Assembly (NCBI GenBank): GCA_039930465.1 | Contig: JBDTTU010000002.1 | Span: 1 to 64,000, forward strand | Origin: LMDS01 sp039930465 | Lineage (GTDB): Bacteria; Pseudomonadota; Gammaproteobacteria; Burkholderiales; Burkholderiaceae_C | DNA: 64,000 nt | Direction of reading: 5' to 3' | Position numbers and translations under genes: made by a program | The notes under the pieces: model-generated | What the model was told of the DNA's origin: nothing | The model's database searches: none | What the model saw: the letters and a program-made list of their open reading frames with translations, nothing else | Shown here: positions 7,960-16,866 of the stretch, one piece after another | How positions within the stretch are numbered: position 1 is the first letter of the stretch | Layout of the letters: the number at the start of each line of letters is the position of its first letter

Positions 7960-8703
7960 GTGCGCACACCCGCTGCCATTGCGACCGCCGCCGCGCCCTC
8001 TGCGCGCGCAGCCGCGGTTGCTCCCGCTTCGCCGTGGTCGTCGGCGCAAGCGCGCGCCTCCGACCGCGCAGACAAGCGCCAGGCCGTGCTGCGCACTGCC
8101 GCAAAACTGTTCAACGAAAAGGGGTTTCACGCCACCTCGCTCGACGAAGTGGCCGAGCAGCTGAAAGTCACCAAGCCGACGCTCTACTACTACGTCAAGA
8201 ACAAGGACGAAATCCTGTTCGACTGTGTGCACGCCGGTCTCGACATGGTGCGCGCAGGCGTCGCGCAAGCCGGCCGCAGCGGCGGCACGGCGCTCGACAA
8301 GTTGAGAGCCTGCATGCACGCGTATGCCGAAGTGGTCACGCAGGACTTCGGCATGTGCGTGATCCGCGTCGGCGAAGATCCACTGCCGATCGAGGGTCGG
8401 CGCAAGCTGCGGCAGCTGAAGGCACAGATCGATCTGGAGTTCCGCAAGCTCATCGAACTGGGCATCGCCGAAGGCTCGCTCGAACCCTGCGATTCGAAGC
8501 TCGCTGCGTTCATGCTCGCCGGCGCGCTGAGCTGGATCGGCCGCTGGTACCGGCCCGACGGCGAACTCTCGAGCGACGTGCTCGCCAAGCAGTGCATCTC
8601 GCTCCTGCTCAACGGCGTCGTGCGTCGCGCCGACGCGTCACCTGCGACGAAAGATCCCGTTGCCGTGGGCAAACCGGCCAGAGCCCGAAAGGCCATGCGA
8701 TGA
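7960..8703 (+). CDS. TetR/AcrR family transcriptional regulator
   Basis: About 247 aa with an N-terminal TetR helix-turn-helix ('TAAKLFNEKGFHATSLDEVA', 'KPTLYYYVKNKDEILF') and a ligand-binding C-terminal domain. The GTG at 7960 is chosen because a dyad resembling an operator lies just upstream; an in-frame GTG at 7879 would extend it by 27 residues. The start is uncertain, and the Ala-rich leader (about 28-60) is probably disordered. Its stop overlaps the enoyl-CoA hydratase start (ATGA), putting it at the head of the CoA-ligase/ABC operon. By analogy with other beta-proteobacterial acyl-CoA regulators it may sense a CoA thioester and repress the cluster. Confidence 0.9.
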   Translation: MRTPAAIATAAAPSARAAAVAPASPWSSAQARASDRADKRQAVLRTAAKLFNEKGFHATSLDEVAEQLKVTKPTLYYYVKNKDEILFDCVHAGLDMVRAGVAQAGRSGGTALDKLRACMHAYAEVVTQDFGMCVIRVGEDPLPIEGRRKLRQLKAQIDLEFRKLIELGIAEGSLEPCDSKLAAFMLAGALSWIGRWYRPDGELSSDVLAKQCISLLLNGVVRRADASPATKDPVAVGKPARARKAMR

Positions 8704-9476
8704 GCGGTTTGATCGTCACCCGCGACGGCGCGGTGGTTCGCCTGACCTTGAACCGGCCCGAAGCGCTGAACGCGCTCGACATCGAGACCGCACGCGCGTT
8801 GCTCGCCGCGTGCGTCGACATCCGGCGTGATCCTTCGGTCCGCGCCGTGCTGCTGGCGGGCAACGGCCGTGCCTTCTGCGCGGGTGGCGACCTCGCGCAG
8901 ATGCGCTCCGACCCCGCGCGCGTGGCCGACGCCCTGATCGCGGCGATGCATGAAGCGCTGACCATCCTGGCGCAGCTCGATGCGCCGGTGGTGGTCGCAC
9001 TGCACGGCGCGGTCTCGGGGGCCGGTGCCAGCCTCGCGGCGGCGGCCGACCTGGCGATTGCCGCGGAAGGCACGAAGTTCAACCTCGCCTACATCAACAT
9101 CGGGACGAGTTCAGACCTCGGCTCGACCTGGGCGCTGCCGCGGCTCGTCGGGTTGCGCCGCGCGCTCGAGATCGCGCTGCTGGCCGACACCTTCGACGCC
9201 GCCCACGCGCTGCACATCGGATTTGTCAACCGCGTCGTCCCGGCGGATCGGCTCGGCGCCGAGGCCGAAGCGCTCGCGCAGCGTCTCGCACGGGGGCCGA
9301 CACTCGCGCTGGGCCGCATCCGGCGGCTGATGCGCACGAGTTTCGAACGTGACCTGTCGGGCCAGCTCGACGCCGAGCATGTGGCGTTCCTGCAAAGCGC
9401 GGCGACCCCGGATTTCGCCGAAGGTGTGGCCGCTTTCTTCGACAGGCGCCCGCCGCGCTTCACGGGCCAGCCATGA
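8700..9476 (+). CDS. Enoyl-CoA hydratase/isomerase family protein
   Basis: Crotonase of 258 aa. Substrate-loop sequences 'NRPEALNALD', 'GRAFCAGGDL' (oxyanion hole) and 'GAVSGAGASLAAAADLAIA' are standard. The position of the usual second catalytic Glu reads 'YINIGTSSDLGSTW' (Asp/Ser rather than Glu), seen in isomerase- or PaaG-like members, so the activity may be isomerisation rather than hydration. The start at 8700 overlaps the TetR stop and the end overlaps the livG-like gene (ATGA), consistent with tight coupling. The likely role is beta-oxidation-like processing of the acid imported and activated by the neighbouring genes. Confidence 0.88.
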   Translation: MSGLIVTRDGAVVRLTLNRPEALNALDIETARALLAACVDIRRDPSVRAVLLAGNGRAFCAGGDLAQMRSDPARVADALIAAMHEALTILAQLDAPVVVALHGAVSGAGASLAAAADLAIAAEGTKFNLAYINIGTSSDLGSTWALPRLVGLRRALEIALLADTFDAAHALHIGFVNRVVPADRLGAEAEALAQRLARGPTLALGRIRRLMRTSFERDLSGQLDAEHVAFLQSAATPDFAEGVAAFFDRRPPRFTGQP

Positions 9477-10281
9477 CCGCGCCGGTGCTCGAGATCGACA
9501 GCCTGACGCTCGGGTTCGGCGGCGTGAAGGCGCTGAACGGCGTGAGCCTGCAGGTGCAGCCCGGTTCGATCACTTCGGTGATTGGCCCCAACGGCGCCGG
9601 CAAGACTTCGCTGTTCAACACGATCTCTGGCTTTTACCGCCCGGCGAGCGGCACGATCCGCTTCCGCGGCGAAGACATCACCCGACGCCCGGCACCGCAG
9701 CGCGCGAAGCTCGGGCTGGCGCGCAGCTTCCAGAACATTGCGCTGTTCCGTGGCATGACGGTGCTCGACAACATCAAGCTCGGCCGCCTGCGCACCTGAA
9801 GACCAACGTGCTGCAGGCGCTCTTCTACTGGGGCTCGGCGCAGCGCGAAGAGGCCGCGCTGCGTGCCGACATCGAAGAGCGGATCATCGATTTCCTCGAG
9901 ATCGACCACATCCGCCACGCCTCGGTCGCCGCGCTGTCGTATGGCTTGCAAAAGCGCGTCGAGGTCGCGCGGGCGCTGGCGATGCAGCCGCAGGTGCTGA
10001 TGCTCGACGAGCCCGTCGCCGGCATGAACCGCGAAGAGACCGAAGACATGGCGCGCTTCATTCTCGACCTGCGTGACGAGTGGGGCATCACGGTGCTGAT
10101 GGTCGAGCACGACATGGGCATGGTGATGGATTTGTCGGACCACGTCGTCGTGCTCAATTTCGGTGAGGTGATCGCCAGCGGCACACCGCGCGAAGTGCAG
10201 GGCAACGCCGAGGTCGTGCGTGCCTACCTCGGCTCGGGCGAGGTGGCGCAACGCAACACCATCGAGGCCGCAGCGACATGA
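9473..10281 (+). pseudogene. LivG-like ABC transporter ATPase, interrupted by a one-base frameshift
   Basis: Two frames together encode one LivG-type ATPase of about 269 aa. The first frame (9473-9799) has Walker A GPNGAGKTS and runs to '..LDNIKLGR' before hitting TGA at 9797. The second continues from about 9790 with 'AHLKTNVLQALFYWG', a degenerate signature 'SYGLQKRVEVARAL', Walker B 'VLMLDEP' and the H-loop 'MVEHDMGMVMD'. The join should read GR-HAHLK; one base appears to be missing between 9788 and 9789, where CT stands for a His codon such as CAT. It is either a sequencing or assembly error or a recent inactivation; the rest is undecayed. The end overlaps the next permease gene. Confidence 0.85.
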
Positions 10282-11165
10282 CCGGCTTCGACTGGCTGTT
10301 CTTCTTCGAGATCTCGCTCGCCGGTCTCGGCAGCGGCGGCCTGCTCGCGTTGACCGGCCTCGCCTTCGTGATCATCTACAAAGCCACGCGCGTCGTGAAC
10401 CTCGCGATCGGCGAGATGTTGATGATCTCCGCGTACCTGTTCTTTGCGCTCACCGCGAGCATGGCGCTGCCGATCTGGGCCGCGATCCTGGGCACCGTGA
10501 TCGCCAGCGGTGCGATCGGCGCGCTGGTCGAGCGCACGATGATCCGGCCGATGCTCGGCGAGTCGCCGATCTCGACCTTCATGGTCACGGTCGGCCTGTC
10601 GTCGATTCTGGTGGGCATCGTCGAGCTGGTCTGGACCGCCGACCCGCGTCGCCTGCCCGAGTTCATGCCCGGCGACCCGGTGCTGATGGGCGCGGCGATG
10701 GTCGCGCCGAAGGTGTTTTATGGCTTCCTCGTCACCGCCCTGCTGATCGGTGCGGTGCTGCTGGTGTTCCGTTTCTGGCGCGGAGGCGTGGCGCTGCGCG
10801 CGACCGCCTCCGACCAGGCCGCCGCGTACTCGATGGGCATCAACGTGCCGCGCGTGTTTTCGCTCGCGTGGACGGCGGCAGCCATGATCGCCGCAGTGGC
10901 CGGCATCGTGGTCGGCGCGATCGGCGGCATCTCGTCGACGATGGGCGTGTTCGGGCTGTCGGTGCTGGTCGTCGTGATCGTCGGCGGGCTCGACAGCGTG
11001 GTGGGCGCGCTGGTCGGCGGCCTGATGGTCGGGCTGGTCGAGGCCTGGGCCGGCGCCTACCTCGGCGGCGAGTTCAAGATGATCGCAACCTTCGCACTGC
11101 TCATTCTCGTCTTGCTGGTGCGCCCCTACGGCCTGTTCGGAACACGTGAGATCGAAAGGCTCTGA
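10278..11165 (+). CDS. LivH-type ABC transporter permease
   Basis: Inner-membrane permease of 295 aa with about eight hydrophobic helices and the LivH landmarks 'GLLALTGLAFVIIYKATRVVNLAIGE' region near the N-terminus, 'LGESPISTFMVTVG', 'RATASDQAAAYSMGINV' (the EAA-like cytoplasmic loop) and 'GGLDSVVGALVGG'. It pairs with the LivM-like permease 3 bp downstream. The start overlaps the end of the livG-like gene (ATGA). Confidence 0.93.
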   Translation: MTGFDWLFFFEISLAGLGSGGLLALTGLAFVIIYKATRVVNLAIGEMLMISAYLFFALTASMALPIWAAILGTVIASGAIGALVERTMIRPMLGESPISTFMVTVGLSSILVGIVELVWTADPRRLPEFMPGDPVLMGAAMVAPKVFYGFLVTALLIGAVLLVFRFWRGGVALRATASDQAAAYSMGINVPRVFSLAWTAAAMIAAVAGIVVGAIGGISSTMGVFGLSVLVVVIVGGLDSVVGALVGGLMVGLVEAWAGAYLGGEFKMIATFALLILVLLVRPYGLFGTREIERL

Positions 11166-11167
11166 CC

Positions 11168-12205
11168 ATGCGCATCGGAGCCGCCAAACAAAGCTACACC
11201 GCCGACGCCGCGCTGTTCGACACGAACACGCAGCGTGGCTGGATCGTCGTGTTCGCGGCCGCGCTGGTCGCCTTCCCGTTCCTCGCCGACGAGTACTGGC
11301 TCTACCTCGCCTGCCTGATCGCGATCAACATCGCAAGCGCCAGCGGGCTGAACATTCTGACCGGCTACACCGGTCTCGTGAGCCTCGGCCAGGCCGCGTT
11401 CATGGGTCTCGGTGCCTACACGGTCGCGGTGCTCGAAACCCGCGTCGGCACGCCGTTCGCGCTGAACCTGCTCGCGGCCGGCACGGTGGCGATGCTCGGC
11501 GGCATCGTGGTCGGCATCCCGTCGTTGCGCGTGAAGGGTTTGTACCTCGCGATCGCAACGATCGCGGCATCGGTGTTCGCGCACTTCCTGTTCTCGAACT
11601 TCGCGCTGACCGGCCGCTCGGGCGGCCTCTCGATTCCGCCAGCGAAGCTGTTTGGCATCGCGCTCGACACCTCGTTCCGCCTCTACTGGCTGATCGTGCC
11701 GGTGACGGCATTGATGCTGCTCGGCGCCGCCAACCTGTTCCGCACCCGCATCGGCCGGGCGTTCATCGCGATCCGCGACCGCGACATCTCGGCCGAGGTG
11801 CTGGGTATCCCCTTGCTGCGCTACAAGCTGCTGTCTTTCGGGCTGTCGTCGTTCTACGCCGGCGTGGCGGGCGGCATGTGGGCCTACTTCTTTCGTGTCG
11901 TGACGCCCGAGAGCTTTCCGCTGATCCTGAGCATCTTCTTTCTCGCTGCGATCATCGTCGGTGGCATGGGCACGGTGCTCGGCAGCATCCTCGGCGCCGT
12001 CTTCATGACGTTGGTGCCCGAACTGCTGAAGCTCGTGATCGGCTGGCTGCCACTGTCGAGCAACGCGACACTGATCCTTTCGCCGGTGCGCACGATCGTG
12101 TTCGGCGCGCTGATCGTCGGCTTTCTGATCTTCGAACCGCATGGCCTGGCCGAAATCTGGCGGCGCGTGCGGCGCTACTTTCACCTCTGGCCTTTCAAGA
12201 CATAG
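11168..12205 (+). CDS. LivM-type ABC transporter permease
   Basis: Second permease of the heterodimer, 345 aa, with 'NILTGYTGLVSLGQAAFMGLGAY', close to the canonical LivM sequence, a cytoplasmic loop 'AIRDRDISAEVLGIPLLRYK', and 'IVGGMGTVLGSILGAVF'. It has about ten membrane segments. The N-terminal 30 residues are hydrophilic. It ends 42 bp before the binding-protein gene, the largest gap in the transporter part of the operon. Confidence 0.93.
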   Translation: MRIGAAKQSYTADAALFDTNTQRGWIVVFAAALVAFPFLADEYWLYLACLIAINIASASGLNILTGYTGLVSLGQAAFMGLGAYTVAVLETRVGTPFALNLLAAGTVAMLGGIVVGIPSLRVKGLYLAIATIAASVFAHFLFSNFALTGRSGGLSIPPAKLFGIALDTSFRLYWLIVPVTALMLLGAANLFRTRIGRAFIAIRDRDISAEVLGIPLLRYKLLSFGLSSFYAGVAGGMWAYFFRVVTPESFPLILSIFFLAAIIVGGMGTVLGSILGAVFMTLVPELLKLVIGWLPLSSNATLILSPVRTIVFGALIVGFLIFEPHGLAEIWRRVRRYFHLWPFKT

Positions 12206-12247
12206 GGGCGCGGCCGGGCCTCACACCATCCCTATCAGGAGACTTCC

Positions 12248-13420
12248 ATGAGCATTCAACGTCGATCAATTTTCGCAGCGGCCTTCGCGGCCGGTGCGCT
12301 CGCCTCCAGCGGCCTGGCCCACGCGCAGGCCGAAGACATCGTGCTGGGCGGTTCGATTCCGATGACCGGTGTGTTCGCGTTCGCCGGTATCGGCATCAAC
12401 GCCGGCATCCAGGACTACGTGAAGATCGTCAATGACGCTGGCGGCATCAAGGGCCGCAAGCTGCGCTACGTGCCCGAAGACACCGGCTACAAGGTCGACG
12501 CGTCGGTCGCTGCCTTCAAGAAGATCACCAGCGCGAACAAGGTCAACCTCTACTACGGCGACTCGACCGGCTTCGCCAAGACGATCAACCCCGAGCTCGA
12601 CCGCTCCGGCCAGATGCTGATGGCCGGCGCTTCGTTCGCGAGCGAGATCAACAACCCGCAGAAGTACCCGAACCAGTTTCTGGTCGGGCCCGACTACACC
12701 GAGATGGTCGGCATCCTCCTGAAGCACATCGCCAAGACCAAGCCGGGCGCGAAAGTCGCGTTCGTCTACTCCGACAGCGAGTTCGGGCGTGACCCGATCG
12801 AGGCGAGCCGCGAGGCCGCGAAGAAGCTCGGGCTCAGCGTGGCCGTCGAGATCATGACGCCGCCGGGCAGCGTCGATGTGTCGGGCGAGGTGATCAAGCT
12901 GCGCCGCGCCGACCCCGATTTCACGATCTTCCACGGCTACGTGCTCGCACCGATACCGGAGTTCGTGACACAGGCCAAGAAGCTCGGCATGAAGAGCCAG
13001 TTCATGGGTACCTTCTGGACCATGGACAACTCGATGGTGATGAAGATGGGCGAGGCCGCCGACGGCTTCATGGGCGTGATGCCGTTCCGCTACTACTACG
13101 ACACGGAGTGCAAGTCGCCGATGCTCGAGAAGATCCGCGCGCTGCACCCGAACGAATATCAGAGCACGGCCTACATGCAGGGCTTTCTGACGGCGATGCT
13201 GATGACCGAAGCGGCCAAGCGCACGCTCGACGCCGGCAAGCCGCTCGACGGCAAGAACATGAAAGCCGCGCTGAACACGATCAAGAACTTCGACACCGGC
13301 GGCATCATCGGCACGCCGATCACGATCAAGGGCAACTCGATCCCGGTCGGGCGCATCTACAAGGCGGATGTGAAGCAGCAGAAAATGCTGCCGGCTTCCG
13401 ACTGGATCACGCTGGAGTGA
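12248..13420 (+). CDS. LivK-type periplasmic substrate-binding protein
   Basis: Peripla_BP_6 protein of 390 aa with a cleavable signal peptide (charged QRR, hydrophobic core, AHA/QAE cleavage near residue 26). The mature protein begins 'DIVLGGSIPMTGVFAFAG', typical of LivJ/LivK-like proteins. AGGAG lies 6-10 bases before the ATG. Family members bind branched-chain amino acids, amides, short-chain and aromatic carboxylates; because it sits with an acyl-CoA synthetase and a crotonase, a carboxylic acid is more likely than an amino acid. The ligand is not determinable here. Confidence 0.93.
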   Translation: MSIQRRSIFAAAFAAGALASSGLAHAQAEDIVLGGSIPMTGVFAFAGIGINAGIQDYVKIVNDAGGIKGRKLRYVPEDTGYKVDASVAAFKKITSANKVNLYYGDSTGFAKTINPELDRSGQMLMAGASFASEINNPQKYPNQFLVGPDYTEMVGILLKHIAKTKPGAKVAFVYSDSEFGRDPIEASREAAKKLGLSVAVEIMTPPGSVDVSGEVIKLRRADPDFTIFHGYVLAPIPEFVTQAKKLGMKSQFMGTFWTMDNSMVMKMGEAADGFMGVMPFRYYYDTECKSPMLEKIRALHPNEYQSTAYMQGFLTAMLMTEAAKRTLDAGKPLDGKNMKAALNTIKNFDTGGIIGTPITIKGNSIPVGRIYKADVKQQKMLPASDWITLE

Positions 13421-13427
13421 TGCGCGA

Positions 13428-14237
13428 ATGAGCGCCGACACGATCCTCGAGGTGAACAACATCGAGGTCGTCTACAACAAGTCAGTGCAGGTCTTGCGCG
13501 GGCTGTCGCTCGCCGTGCCGCGCGGCCAGGTGGTCGCGCTGCTCGGCAGCAACGGTGCGGGCAAGAGCACGACCCTGAAGGCGGTGTCGGGCCTGCTCGC
13601 GCTTGAAGACGGCGAGATGCCGAAAGGAAGCGTGCATTTCAACGGCGTTTCGACCACGCGGCGTGCACCGCACGAACTGGTGCGCGCCGGTCTGTTCCAC
13701 GTGATGGAGGGCCGCCACGTGTTCGAAGACCTCACGGTCGAAGAGAACCTCGTTGCGGCCACCTACGCGCTGACTGGCCGCAAGGCAGCGCGCGCCGACT
13801 TCGACCTCGTCTACCAGTATTTCCCGCGCCTGCACGAGCGGCGCCGCGGCCTCGCGGGCTACCTCTCGGGTGGTGAACAGCAGATGCTTGCGATCGGCCG
13901 TGCGCTGATTGCACGGCCGACGCTGATGCTGCTCGACGAGCCCTCGCTCGGCCTCTCGCCGGTGCTGGTGGAAAACATCTTCGGCATCATCCGGCGCATC
14001 AACGCCGAGCAAGGCGTTTCGATGCTGCTGGTCGAGCAGAACGCGTCGGTGGCGCTGGCGATCGCGCACTACGGCTACATCCTCGAGACCGGCAAGGTCG
14101 TGATCGACGGCCCGGCCGAAAAGCTCGCGGCCGATGCCGATGTGCGGGAGTTCTATCTGGGCATCGGTGGCCCCGGTGGTGCCCGGAGCTACCGCGATCT
14201 GAAACATTACAAGCGGCGCAAGCGGTGGCTGTCATGA
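13428..14237 (+). CDS. LivF-type ABC transporter ATPase
   Basis: ATPase of 269 aa: Walker A GSNGAGKST, Q-loop region, signature 'LSGGEQQMLAIGRAL', Walker B 'TLMLLDEPSLGLSP', and H-loop 'LLVEQNASVAL'. It carries a short basic C-terminal extension ('HYKRRKRWLS') beyond the usual LivF end. Intact, unlike its partner at 9473-10281. It starts 7 bp after the binding-protein stop, and its TGA overlaps the acyl-CoA synthetase ATG. Confidence 0.93.
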   Translation: MSADTILEVNNIEVVYNKSVQVLRGLSLAVPRGQVVALLGSNGAGKSTTLKAVSGLLALEDGEMPKGSVHFNGVSTTRRAPHELVRAGLFHVMEGRHVFEDLTVEENLVAATYALTGRKAARADFDLVYQYFPRLHERRRGLAGYLSGGEQQMLAIGRALIARPTLMLLDEPSLGLSPVLVENIFGIIRRINAEQGVSMLLVEQNASVALAIAHYGYILETGKVVIDGPAEKLAADADVREFYLGIGGPGGARSYRDLKHYKRRKRWLS

Positions 14238-16045
14238 CCGATCTGCCAGACAAGACGCTGCCGCAGATGCTGTGCGAGCAGGCTCGCCTGCGGCCAGACG
14301 AGATCGCGATCCGGCAGAAGAACTTCGGCATCTGGCACCCGCTGACCTGGGCGCAATACCACCGCCGCGCACGCCATGTCGGTCTCGGCCTGCGGGCGCT
14401 CGGCCTGCCCGAAGGCGGTCATGTCGGTGTGATCTCGGAGAACCGGGTCGAGTGGGTTCTGAGCCAGATGGGCGCCGGGCTGGTCGGTGCGGTCACGGTC
14501 GGTGTGTACCCCACCAGCCCGACCAACGAGGTGGCCTATGTGCTTGCCCATGCCGACATCGAGATCGTGATCTGCGAAGACCAGGAGCAGACCGACAAGG
14601 TGCTCGCCGCGCTGCCCGATCTGCCTCGATTGAAACGCATCGTGGTCTGCGAGAAAAAGGGCTTGCGCAACACACCCGACGAACACCGGGCGCGTCTGAT
14701 CGCTTTCGACGAACTCGAATCACTCGGCGCCCGACACGAAGCGCAAGACTCCGCGCTTATAGACGCGATGCTGCAACGCCAACGCCTGCCCGATCTCGCG
14801 CTGATGATCTACACCTCGGGCTCCACCGGCAAACCCAAGGGTGCGATGCTGAGCTACGCGAACCTGCGCGGCGTGGTCCCCGGCATCGTCGACCGGCTCG
14901 GGCTCGACGCGAGCACCACCCACCTGTCGTACCTGCCGCTGTGCCATGTCGCCGAGCAGATGCTCACGGCGTTCGTGCCGCTGTACCTCGGCTCGACCGT
15001 GAACTTCGGTGAATCGATCCGCACCGTTCAGGAGGATCTGCGCGAGGTCGCGCCCAGCATGTTTCTCGGCGTGCCGCGGATCTGGGAGAAGCTGCACTCC
15101 GCCATCTCGATCAAGATGCAGGAGGCTGGCGCGCTGCAGCGCGCGCTCTACAAGTGGGCTTTGAGCGCCTGCGCGCCGTTCGCCGAGAAGGCGCCGGCTC
15201 AGCGCAGCCTGGGCGAGCGCGCCACCTTCGCGCTCGCGTACACCTTCGTGTTCCGGGCGCTGCAGAATTTCATCGGGCTGCGCCAGGCACGCATCGCGCT
15301 GACCGGTGCGGCGCCGATCCCGCCGGCGATCGTGCTGTTCTTTCGCACGCTCGGTGTGCCGCTGGTCGAGGTGTACGGCCTGACCGAATCGAGCGGCATG
15401 GTCATCGGGCAGCACCCGGACCGCGTGCGCGTCGGCACCGTGGGCGAACCAACGCTCGGCGTCGAGCACCGGCTGAGCGAGCAGGGCGAGCTGATCATCC
15501 GCGGCGCGATGGTGTTCATGGGCTACTACAAGAACCCGGAAGAGAGTGCCCACAGCATCCGCGATGGCTGGCTGCACACGGGCGACGTGGTCGCGGCCGA
15601 CGAATCGGGGCGCTTGCGCATTGTCGACCGGCTTAAAGACATCATGATCACCGCCGGCGGCAAGAACCTGACGCCGTCGGAAATCGAGAACGCGATGAAG
15701 GCCAGCCCGTTCATCAAGGAGTGCATCGTCGTCGCCGACGGCCGAAAGTTCGCGTCGGCGCTGATCCAGATCGACCTGGACAGCGTGAGCCAGTGGGCGG
15801 AGTCGCGGCACATGGCGTTCACGCATTTTCGTTCGCTGGTCGAGACCCAGGCCGTGCGCGAACTGATCGATGCCGAGGTTCAGCGTGGCAACGCCGGGCT
15901 CGCGCCGGTGTCGCAGATCAAGCGCTTTCACCTGTTGACGAAAGAGCTCGACCACGACGATGGCGAAGTCACCGCGACGATGAAGGTGCGGCGGTCGAGC
16001 GTCTACAAGGCCTATGCCGGCGAGATCGAGGCGCTGTACGCGTGA
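14234..16045 (+). CDS. AMP-binding long-chain-type acyl-CoA synthetase
   Basis: About 603 aa, the length of eukaryotic-like long-chain acyl-CoA synthetases (FadD15 group). It activates a carboxylic acid through an acyl-adenylate to the CoA thioester. The P-loop motif 'YTSGSTGKPKGAML', the adenylate-binding 'VEVYGLTESSG', 'GWLHTGDVV' and the hinge/lysine region 'RLKDIMITAGGKNLTPSEIE' are intact. The ATG at 14234 overlaps the livF-like stop (ATGA), so it is preferred to the GTG at 14225. Last gene of the TetR-headed operon; convergent with ugpQ. Substrate unknown: fatty, branched or aromatic acids are all possible. Confidence 0.92.
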   Translation: MTDLPDKTLPQMLCEQARLRPDEIAIRQKNFGIWHPLTWAQYHRRARHVGLGLRALGLPEGGHVGVISENRVEWVLSQMGAGLVGAVTVGVYPTSPTNEVAYVLAHADIEIVICEDQEQTDKVLAALPDLPRLKRIVVCEKKGLRNTPDEHRARLIAFDELESLGARHEAQDSALIDAMLQRQRLPDLALMIYTSGSTGKPKGAMLSYANLRGVVPGIVDRLGLDASTTHLSYLPLCHVAEQMLTAFVPLYLGSTVNFGESIRTVQEDLREVAPSMFLGVPRIWEKLHSAISIKMQEAGALQRALYKWALSACAPFAEKAPAQRSLGERATFALAYTFVFRALQNFIGLRQARIALTGAAPIPPAIVLFFRTLGVPLVEVYGLTESSGMVIGQHPDRVRVGTVGEPTLGVEHRLSEQGELIIRGAMVFMGYYKNPEESAHSIRDGWLHTGDVVAADESGRLRIVDRLKDIMITAGGKNLTPSEIENAMKASPFIKECIVVADGRKFASALIQIDLDSVSQWAESRHMAFTHFRSLVETQAVRELIDAEVQRGNAGLAPVSQIKRFHLLTKELDHDDGEVTATMKVRRSSVYKAYAGEIEALYA

Positions 16046-16114
16046 CGGGCGGGGCACGGCTGCTTGAGCCTGCACGACACAAGCGCCGCGCACCGCCACC
16101 CGCCGTCGCCAGGT

Positions 16115-16864
16115 TCAAGGCCGAGCCGGAACCGCCGGCGACAAGCGGTCGACCGCGTCGGTGATGATGCCGTCGATGCCAAGCGCGGTCAGCCGCCGTG
16201 CTTCGGCGGGGTCGTTCACCGTGTACACGAGCGCGCGCATGCCCACGCCGTGCAACTGTGCAACGAGGTCGGCGTTCATCAAGGTGAACGCGGTGACAAC
16301 GGCAACACAGCCAAGCTGGTGGGCCTGCTCGAACCAGCCTTCGCGCAGCGTGTCGAGCAGCAGGGCGCGCGGCAGATCGGGCGCCGTGTCGCGCGCTCCT
16401 TGCAGCGCTTCGGGGCTGAACGAGCTGAGCAGGGGTGGCAGCGCGTCATCCGCCCAAAGCCGCGTGGCTTCCAGGCCGACCGCGCGGCCGGTCTGCGCCT
16501 CGGCGCCGGGGGTCGGCTTGATCTCGATGTTCAGGGCGAAGCCGTTGCGCCGGCAATAGGCGGCGATGGCTTCCAGGCTCGGCAGCGGCTCGCCGGCGAA
16601 CGCGCGGCCGTGCCAGCTGCCGGCATCGAGCAAGGACAAGTTGCTCCAGCTTTGCGCGCCTGCGTTGCCCGCGCCGGAGGTGGTGCGCTCCAACGTCGCA
16701 TCGTGCAGCAGGAACAGCACGCCATCGGCGCTGAGCTTCACGTCGCATTCGAAAGCACGGTAGCCGTGCCCCGCACCGACCCGAAATGCCGCCAGCGTAT
16801 TTTCTGGCGCGAGCTTGCCAGCGCCGCGGTGCGCCACCCACAACGGGTACGGCCAGGCTTTCAT
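16115..16864 (-). CDS. ugpQ: Glycerophosphodiester phosphodiesterase UgpQ
   Basis: GDPD-fold enzyme of 249 aa hydrolysing glycerophosphodiesters to glycerol-3-phosphate and an alcohol. Catalytic and metal residues are seen in 'AHRGAGKLAPENT' (HR...E.N), 'FECDVKLSADG' (E, D) and 'LLHD' (His). The lysine-bearing strand 'LNIEIKPT' follows. The ATG at 16864 lies just 2 bp past the ugpC stop codon. The longer in-frame opening upstream (to 17008) runs inside ugpC and is not GDPD-like. No signal peptide, so cytoplasmic. Last gene of the ugp operon. Confidence 0.93.
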   Translation of the reverse strand: MKAWPYPLWVAHRGAGKLAPENTLAAFRVGAGHGYRAFECDVKLSADGVLFLLHDATLERTTSGAGNAGAQSWSNLSLLDAGSWHGRAFAGEPLPSLEAIAAYCRRNGFALNIEIKPTPGAEAQTGRAVGLEATRLWADDALPPLLSSFSPEALQGARDTAPDLPRALLLDTLREGWFEQAHQLGCVAVVTAFTLMNADLVAQLHGVGMRALVYTVNDPAEARRLTALGIDGIITDAVDRLSPAVPARP

Positions 16865-16866
16865 CG

